The notes beneath the pieces are model-generated. The model saw only the letters and a program-made list of their open reading frames with translations, did no database searches and was not told the DNA's origin. Positions 58,458 to 64,000 of a stretch of DNA of 64,000 nt are shown here, piece after piece. The translations under genes were made by a program, and so were the position numbers. The first letter of the stretch is position 1, and each line of letters begins with the position of its first letter. Source of the DNA: Limnobaculum eriocheiris (GTDB lineage Bacteria; Pseudomonadota; Gammaproteobacteria; Enterobacterales; Enterobacteriaceae); NCBI RefSeq assembly GCF_021010575.1, contig NZ_JAJNAG010000003.1:1-64000 (forward strand), in the 5' to 3' direction.

Positions 58458-59516
58458 ATGAAGCCTATTTTTAGCAGGGGGCCATCCCTGCAGTTACGCC
58501 TTTTTCTGGCCGTTATCTTTGCTATCGTCCTGATTGTTGTCGATAGTCGGTTAAGTATTTTCTCAAAAGTACGTAGTTATCTGGACACGGCCGTTAGCCC
58601 ATTCTTTTTTGTGGCAAATGGACCTCGCGACATTTTAGATGGCGTGTCTGACTCCTTTACTTCTCGTGAAGAACTACAGAAAGAAAATGAATTACTGCGT
58701 AATGAACTGTTGCTGAGAAACAGCGACATTCAGCTATTGGGGCAACTCAGGCAGGAAAATAACCGATTACGTGAGCTACTGGGTTCACCGCTGCGTGGCG
58801 ATGAGCATAAAATGATTACTCAGGTGCTTTCAACGGAGTCCGATCCTTACAGCTACCAGGTGGTTATTGATAAAGGGTTTCAGGACGGTGTATATGAAGG
58901 CCAGCCGGTTATTAACGACAAGGGCGTTGTCGGGCAGGTGGTTGCCGTTGCTCGTAACACCAGCCGTGTTTTGTTAATTTGCGATACCTCTCACTCTTTG
59001 CCGATTCAGGTTCTGCGAAATGACATTCGTGTTATTGCCGTAGGAACTGGCTGTACGGAAGATTTACAGTTGGAATATCTACCGCGGGATACCGATATTC
59101 GTGTGGGTGATGTTTTGGTCACTTCAGGCCTTGGTGGCCGTTTTCCTGAAGGCTATCCGGTCGCCGTTGTCTCTTCCGTCACGATTGACAATCAACGGGC
59201 TAATACCGTGATTCAGGCGCATCCAACCGTTGCGTTACAGCGTTTACGCTATTTGTTGTTGTTATGGCCAAACGATCGTGATGGGCTTCAGCCTCTGCCT
59301 TCAGAAGAGGTCAGACGTATAGCAAAAGAGCGCTTACGCCAGATGATGCCTCAGGTTCTGCCTCCGGAAACAACGCCTCCGGTACCGCCAGCAAATTCTA
59401 CGCCGTCATCGGCGGTTCCGGGCGCAGCGCCTCAACCGCCAACGCCATTAAGACAGCCAGCAACACCAAGACAACCGGCGCAACAACTTGTAGCACCAAC
59501 TAATCGGGGTCGGTAA
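58458..59516 (+). CDS. mreC: Rod-shape-determining protein MreC
   Basis: MreC (352 residues) is a bitopic membrane protein that links MreB to the elongation enzymes PBP2 and RodA. It has a start [19 protein letters not shown], one membrane helix (about 12-30), a coiled coil (about 68-110) with [19 protein letters not shown], and two beta-barrel domains with [20 protein letters not shown] and [21 protein letters not shown] Pro-rich tail ends it. The start at 58458 follows AAGGATAATGCAATTT and matches E. coli; upstream in-frame starts are less well placed. Confidence 0.97.
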   Translation: MKPIFSRGPSLQLRLFLAVIFAIVLIVVDSRLSIFSKVRSYLDTAVSPFFFVANGPRDILDGVSDSFTSREELQKENELLRNELLLRNSDIQLLGQLRQENNRLRELLGSPLRGDEHKMITQVLSTESDPYSYQVVIDKGFQDGVYEGQPVINDKGVVGQVVAVARNTSRVLLICDTSHSLPIQVLRNDIRVIAVGTGCTEDLQLEYLPRDTDIRVGDVLVTSGLGGRFPEGYPVAVVSSVTIDNQRANTVIQAHPTVALQRLRYLLLLWPNDRDGLQPLPSEEVRRIAKERLRQMMPQVLPPETTPPVPPANSTPSSAVPGAAPQPPTPLRQPATPRQPAQQLVAPTNRGR

Positions 59517-60004
59517 TGAGCAGTTATAATAGCTCTGGCCGTCTGATTGTCTGGATCACCTTTTTACTGGCCATGGTATTGCAAACCATGCCGTGGCCAG
59601 CGGAATTGCACCAGTTTCGTCCTTCGTGGGTGATGTTGATTTTAGTGTATTGGGTGATGGCCTTACCGCACCGCATTAATGTTGGTACGGCTTTTATTCT
59701 TGGTTTGATCTGGGATTTAACTCTGGGGGCGACACTGGGTGTCAGAGGATTAGCGCTGGGTATTATTGCTTATGTCGTGGCCTTCCGCAGTCAGTTGCTG
59801 CGTAATATGGCGCTGTGGCAGCAGGCACTTATCGTGGTGTTACTCTCTTTAGTGATGAGCGTGATTGTTTTCTGGGCTGAATTCCTGGTGCATAACGTTA
59901 CATTTCGCCCGGAGATTTTGTGGAATAGTGCAATTAACGGTCTGTTATGGCCGTGGCTATTTTTATTAATGCGTAAAGTGCGTCGGCGCTTCGCTGTCCG
60001 ATGA
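59516..60004 (+). CDS. mreD: Rod-shape-determining protein MreD
   Basis: This 162-residue inner-membrane protein with about five helices completes the MreBCD complex. Recognisable stretches are [40 protein letters not shown], and [20 protein letters not shown]. It overlaps the mreC stop (TAATG) and, by 4 bp, the start of yhdE, so all three are translationally linked. Confidence 0.97.
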   Translation: MSSYNSSGRLIVWITFLLAMVLQTMPWPAELHQFRPSWVMLILVYWVMALPHRINVGTAFILGLIWDLTLGATLGVRGLALGIIAYVVAFRSQLLRNMALWQQALIVVLLSLVMSVIVFWAEFLVHNVTFRPEILWNSAINGLLWPWLFLLMRKVRRRFAVR

Positions 60005-60603
60005 GATTTTATATGCAGCCTATTTATCTGGCTTCCGCCTCTCCCCGTCGCCGTGAATTGCTACGGTTGTTGCAGATCCCTTTTGAACGTTTAAATACCG
60101 AAGTCGAAGAATGCCAGCTGCAAGGGGAGAAGCCGTTAGACTACGTTTGTCGTCTGGCAAAAAGCAAAGCGCTGGCAGGGGTATTGGTGGCCGAAAAGGA
60201 TTATCCGGTTTTGGGCGCTGACACCATTGTGGTGCTGGACGATAAGGTTCTGGAAAAGCCAAAAGATACCGAAGATGCCGCTCGCATACTGAGGATGTTG
60301 TCAGGCCGACAGCATGTGGTAATTACGGCAATTGCTTTTGCTAATCAACGGGATGTGATGTGTTATTCTGTTAGCACAGAGGTTGTTTTTCGCCAACTGA
60401 GTGAGCAGGATATTATCGATTATATTGCCAGCGGCGAACCGATGGATAAAGCGGGAGCTTATGGTATTCAGGGGTTTGGCGGTGCTTTTGTCAGGACAAT
60501 TCATGGTAGCTATCATGCCGTTGTCGGTTTACCTTTGGTTGAAACCCGTGAGCTTCTGGATGCCTTTTTGGCAGCTCAGACCGGGTGCATAAATAAGGAG
60601 TAA
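60001..60603 (+). CDS. yhdE: Maf-family nucleotide pyrophosphatase YhdE
   Basis: YhdE hydrolyses dTTP, UTP and related modified nucleotides, cleaning the nucleotide pool. The protein (200 residues from 60001, or 196 from ATG at 60013) has the Maf signatures [51 protein letters not shown] and [14 protein letters not shown]. The ATGA overlap with mreD favours 60001; the ATG at 60013 gives the more typical N-terminus MQPIYLAS. Confidence 0.96.
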   Translation: MRFYMQPIYLASASPRRRELLRLLQIPFERLNTEVEECQLQGEKPLDYVCRLAKSKALAGVLVAEKDYPVLGADTIVVLDDKVLEKPKDTEDAARILRMLSGRQHVVITAIAFANQRDVMCYSVSTEVVFRQLSEQDIIDYIASGEPMDKAGAYGIQGFGGAFVRTIHGSYHAVVGLPLVETRELLDAFLAAQTGCINKE

Positions 60604-60605
60604 AA

Positions 60606-62075
60606 ATGACGGCGGAACTGTTAGTTAACGTCACCCCCTCTGAAACCCGGGTCGCTTTTATTGATGGCGGCATTCTGCAGGAAATTCACATCGATCGGGA
60701 ATCTAAGCGCGGTATTGTAGGCAATATTTATAAAGGTCGTGTCAGTCGGGTTCTGCCGGGAATGCAGGCCGCGTTTATTGATATTGGATTGGATAAAGCT
60801 GCTTTTCTTCATGCATCAGATATTATGCCGCACACCGAGTGTATTGCTGATAATGAACAAAAGCAGTTTCATGTACGCGACATTACCGAGTTGGTGCGTC
60901 AGGGGCAGGATTTGGTCGTTCAGGTGGTAAAAGACCCACTGGGTACTAAAGGCGCCCGTTTGACTACGGATATTACGCTGCCTTCCCGCTATCTGGTGTT
61001 TATGCCCGGCGCTGCCCATGTCGGTGTTTCTCAGCGTATTGACAGCGAAGAAGAGCGCGAGCGCTTAAAGCAGATTGTGGCGGAGTATTGCGATGAGATG
61101 GGCGGTTTTATTATCCGCACCGCCGCAGAGGGTGTGGGTGATGAAGAGCTGGCTCAGGATGCGGCTTTTCTTAAGCGCCTGTGGAGTAAAGTGATTGAGC
61201 GCAAGAGCCGTGGCGGTACGAAAAATATGCTGTACGGTGAGCTGGCGCTAACCCAGCGCGTGTTGCGTGATTTTGTTGGTGAATCACTGGATCGTATTCG
61301 TGTGGACTCTCGTCTGACCTATGATTCTCTGGTGGAGTTTACCGCAGAGTTTATGCCACAGATGACCTCCAAGCTGGAGCGTTATACCGGCAAGCAGCCC
61401 ATTTTTGATCTGTACGATGTTGAAAATGAGATTCAGCGGGCTTTGGATAGAAAGGTAGAGCTAAAGTCTGGTGGCTATCTGATTATCGATCAGACCGAAG
61501 CCATGACGACCATCGATATTAATACCGGCGCATTTGTTGGTCATCGTAATCTGGATGAAACCATCTTTAATACCAATATTGAAGCCACTCAGGCGATTGC
61601 CCGTCAGCTACGATTGCGTAATTTAGGTGGTATTATCATTATTGATTTTATTGATATGACCAGTGAAGACCACCGTCGCCGGGTATTGAATTCTCTTGAG
61701 CAGGCATTGTCTAAAGATCGGGTTAAAACCAGTGTAAATGAGTTTTCTGCGTTAGGATTGGTTGAAATGACTCGCAAGCGTACTCGTGAAAGTCTGGAAC
61801 ATGTGTTGTGTGGCGAATGTCCAAGCTGCCGCGGTCGTGGTCGGGTGAAAACGGTGGAAACCGTCTGTTATGAAATCCTGCGGGAAATTGTACGGGTGCA
61901 CCACGCTTACGATGCGGATCGCTTTCTGGTTTATGCTTCTCCTACGGTTGGCGATGCGCTGAAGAGTGAAGAGTCATACTCTTTGGCAGAAGTAGAGCTC
62001 TTTGTTGGAAAACAGGTTAAAATTCAGATAGAACCACTTTATAACAGGGAACAGTTTGATGTGGTGATGATGTAG
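60606..62075 (+). CDS. rng: Ribonuclease G
   Basis: RNase G matures the 5' end of 16S rRNA and turns over some mRNAs. The 489-residue protein has an S1 domain (about 38-125; GIVGNIYKGRVSRVLPGMQA and AFIDIGLDKAAFLH), the RNase E/G catalytic domain with metal-binding aspartates in TTIDINTGAFVG and IIIDFIDM, and the zinc-link CGECPSCRGRGRVKT. Length equals E. coli Rng. It begins 3 bp after the yhdE stop. Confidence 0.98.
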   Translation: MTAELLVNVTPSETRVAFIDGGILQEIHIDRESKRGIVGNIYKGRVSRVLPGMQAAFIDIGLDKAAFLHASDIMPHTECIADNEQKQFHVRDITELVRQGQDLVVQVVKDPLGTKGARLTTDITLPSRYLVFMPGAAHVGVSQRIDSEEERERLKQIVAEYCDEMGGFIIRTAAEGVGDEELAQDAAFLKRLWSKVIERKSRGGTKNMLYGELALTQRVLRDFVGESLDRIRVDSRLTYDSLVEFTAEFMPQMTSKLERYTGKQPIFDLYDVENEIQRALDRKVELKSGGYLIIDQTEAMTTIDINTGAFVGHRNLDETIFNTNIEATQAIARQLRLRNLGGIIIIDFIDMTSEDHRRRVLNSLEQALSKDRVKTSVNEFSALGLVEMTRKRTRESLEHVLCGECPSCRGRGRVKTVETVCYEILREIVRVHHAYDADRFLVYASPTVGDALKSEESYSLAEVELFVGKQVKIQIEPLYNREQFDVVMM

Positions 62076-62121
62076 TGGGCCAGTGAGACATTAAACCCGT
62101 TTAGTAGCCAGAGGAGGAAGG

Positions 62122-64000
62122 ATGAGGCGAACGAGCCGCATGCTGTTTAAAATAGTGATACTGCTATTAGTGCTGCTTACGCTGGTTGTCGGTGGTTTGC
62201 GCTTTGCCTTGCCCCGAATTAATGATTATCGTCAACCCATTCTGGATACCGTTAACCGATTTACCGGCATTCCTGCCCAAGTGGAGCAGATGAGCGGTAA
62301 ATGGGAAATATATGGCCCCGCTCTTGATTTACGCAATATCTCGCTGGAAACCTCTGCCGGAAAAATTGATATCTCCCGGGTCACTGTAGCCCTTGATGTT
62401 TGGGAATCTTTACTGCGTTTTCGCTTTCAGTTCCGGGACCTGACCTTTTATCAGGTTAAGGGTGACCTTGACTATATGGTGGGGCAGTCGGGCGAGAGCA
62501 AAGAGTCTTCAGACTTAACCACACTGGAAAACATCTTTTTAAAACAGTTTGACCACTTCATTTTACGCGACAGTAAACTCTCTTTCTTAGCGCTGTCTGG
62601 CGATCGGGTTATCGTTGAGCTTCCACGATTAACCTGGATGAATAGCCGTAACCGCCACCGTGCTGAAGGTCAGGTTCATGTTTCAACCGAAAATGGCACC
62701 CAAAGTTTACTGGAGGTACGTCTCGATCTCAGGGATGAAGAGGGGCTGTTGGATAATGGCACCATCTACCTTCAGGCTGATAACGTCAACATGCTGCCGT
62801 GGCTCAGTCACTGGTTTAAATCGAATTCTGGATTTGATAATGCCCAGTTTAGCCTCTCTTCCTGGCTCTATATTAAAAAGGGGATGATTGATGGGGGAGA
62901 TATATTCCTGAATCAGGGAAGAGCTAACTGGCATAATAATGAAAATATGCACCAGTTAGATGTAAACCAACTGGCAGTACATATGAGCCGACAGGATAAA
63001 GGCTGGCGTCTGGATGTGCCGTCTCTCAACCTGAAAACGGATGGCGTGGTCTGGCCTGACGGTCGGGTTAGCTTGTTCTGGCAACCCGAGGGTATCGTTT
63101 CCGGTGGCAATAAGTGGGAGGAGATGCTACGTATTCGGGCGGAGAATCTCAGCCTTGACCATATCAACCCGTTATTGCCTATCTTTAGTTTTCTGACGCC
63201 TGATGTTCTGGATATCTGGTTTAGTATGGAGCCTCATGGCAATCTGCCGCTGCTGGCGCTGGATATTCCGTTAAAGCAGCCGGAACAAATTCGCTTTCAG
63301 GCCGAGTGGCAGGAAGCCAGTTGGAAGCCCTGGGAATTAATTCCGGGAAGCAATCATACTCAAGGGACTATCGCCGGGAATACCCGCGAAGGAACCTTAA
63401 ATATCGCTCTGAATAACAGCACATTACCATACAGCAACGTATTTCGTGCCCCTCTGAAAGTGAGTAAGGCCAATGCCACGTTAAACTGGATAAATAACCA
63501 AAATGAGTTTCGTTTATGGAGTGAGCATATTGATGTTCAGGCCAAATCTTTGTGGGTCAACGGTGGGTTTGACTACACTCAACCGGAAGGCGGCGACCCC
63601 TGGTTAAGTATTCTGGCGGGCATTCGGGTATATGATGCCGGTGATGCCTGGCGTTACTTCCCTGAGCCGCTGATGGGTAAAGATTTAGTCGATTACCTCT
63701 CTTCCTCCATTGTTGCCGGTAAGTCAGATAACGCCACTCTGATCTTTTCCGGTAATCCGGTTAAATTTCCTTATCCGGAAGAAGATGGCCTGTTCGAGGT
63801 GTATGCGCCATTAACGGAAACCACCTTTAAGTTCCAGCCTGACTGGAAGCCATTAACCAATATGACCATAGACCTGGATTTCATCAATGCAGGATTATGG
63901 ATGAATGCTCCAACGGCGAAGCTGGGCAAGGTCAATGGTCGTAATATTGAAGCCATTATTGCGGACTATGCCAAACAGCAGTTAACCGTTGCTGCCGATG
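62122..64000 (+). CDS. yhdP: AsmA-like phospholipid-transport protein YhdP, 3' end outside window
   Basis: YhdP is a very large bridge-like envelope protein (about 1260 residues) that, with TamB and YdbH, carries phospholipids to the outer membrane. The window holds the first 626 codons, without a stop. The start is ATG at 62122, preceded by GAGGAGGAAGG. A membrane anchor (about 7-30; MLFKIVILLLVLLTLVVGG) is followed by DUF3971/AsmA-type beta-rich sequence, including FTGIPAQVEQMSGKWEIYGP and DYLSSSIVAGKSDNATLIFS. It lies 46 bp after rng, as in E. coli. Confidence 0.95.
   Translation, partial: MRRTSRMLFKIVILLLVLLTLVVGGLRFALPRINDYRQPILDTVNRFTGIPAQVEQMSGKWEIYGPALDLRNISLETSAGKIDISRVTVALDVWESLLRFRFQFRDLTFYQVKGDLDYMVGQSGESKESSDLTTLENIFLKQFDHFILRDSKLSFLALSGDRVIVELPRLTWMNSRNRHRAEGQVHVSTENGTQSLLEVRLDLRDEEGLLDNGTIYLQADNVNMLPWLSHWFKSNSGFDNAQFSLSSWLYIKKGMIDGGDIFLNQGRANWHNNENMHQLDVNQLAVHMSRQDKGWRLDVPSLNLKTDGVVWPDGRVSLFWQPEGIVSGGNKWEEMLRIRAENLSLDHINPLLPIFSFLTPDVLDIWFSMEPHGNLPLLALDIPLKQPEQIRFQAEWQEASWKPWELIPGSNHTQGTIAGNTREGTLNIALNNSTLPYSNVFRAPLKVSKANATLNWINNQNEFRLWSEHIDVQAKSLWVNGGFDYTQPEGGDPWLSILAGIRVYDAGDAWRYFPEPLMGKDLVDYLSSSIVAGKSDNATLIFSGNPVKFPYPEEDGLFEVYAPLTETTFKFQPDWKPLTNMTIDLDFINAGLWMNAPTAKLGKVNGRNIEAIIADYAKQQLTVAAD

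Overview
The window is chromosomal DNA of a gamma-proteobacterium of the order Enterobacterales. Near-canonical versions of uvrA, ssb, ghxP, yjcE, fis, dusB, prmA, panF, yhdT, accBC, aroQ, msrPQ, acuI, csrD, mreBCD, yhdE, rng and yhdP show this. A CcmA-type bactofilin, a Bap-family adhesin and moderate GC suggest a lineage outside the Escherichia/Salmonella core, perhaps the Budviciaceae or Morganellaceae side of the order. That placement is inference. No rRNA, tRNA, CRISPR array or intact insertion sequence was seen.

Region 1 (about 0.1-18.7 kb) is a patchwork around a conserved core. It holds a YjbR-like protein with a suspicious 5' end, a membrane bactofilin, a lemA/TPM-domain pair, uvrA with a LexA box, a YebE-like gene, ssb, a Phd/RelE-type toxin-antitoxin pair, a dCMP-deaminase-like enzyme, an EamA exporter with a divergent AraC regulator, and a LysE exporter with a divergent MocR regulator. 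A kdpA remnant, a small membrane protein, the purine permease ghxP (with a PurR-like box) and the antiporter yjcE follow.

Region 2 (about 18.7-39.6 kb) is a large biofilm-adhesin secretion locus. A very AT-rich leader precedes a 4131-residue Bap/Lap-type adhesin. It is followed by an OmpA-domain lipoprotein-like or periplasmic partner, a highly structured 430-bp intergenic leader, and a complete type I secretion system: an ABC transporter with a degenerate C39-like domain, an HlyD-type adaptor and a TolC-type outer-membrane protein with a long N-terminal extension. A lone InsA-like zinc-ribbon protein closes the block. The adhesin gene holds two levels of repetition: five almost identical 312-bp units, and three tandem 1578-bp super-repeats of five Ig-like domains each. 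The middle super-repeat has markedly higher GC than its neighbours, and an exact 35-bp sequence marks both of its edges.

Region 3 (39.9-44.9 kb) has a BetT-like BCCT transporter, an exported protein of unknown function, a LysR regulator and about 1 kb of AT-rich DNA without genes.

Region 4 (44.9-64.0 kb) is the conserved housekeeping block. On the minus strand are dusB-fis, prmA, yhdT-panF, aroQ-accB-accC (type II dehydroquinase, biotin carboxyl carrier and biotin carboxylase), msrP-msrQ (periplasmic methionine sulfoxide repair) and acuI. On the plus strand are csrD and mreB-mreC-mreD-yhdE-rng-yhdP (cell shape, nucleotide-pool sanitation, RNA processing, envelope lipid transport). yhdP runs off the end of the window. 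In E. coli the uvrA/ghxP block and the fis/mre block lie far apart on the map; here only the adhesin locus and region 3 separate them.
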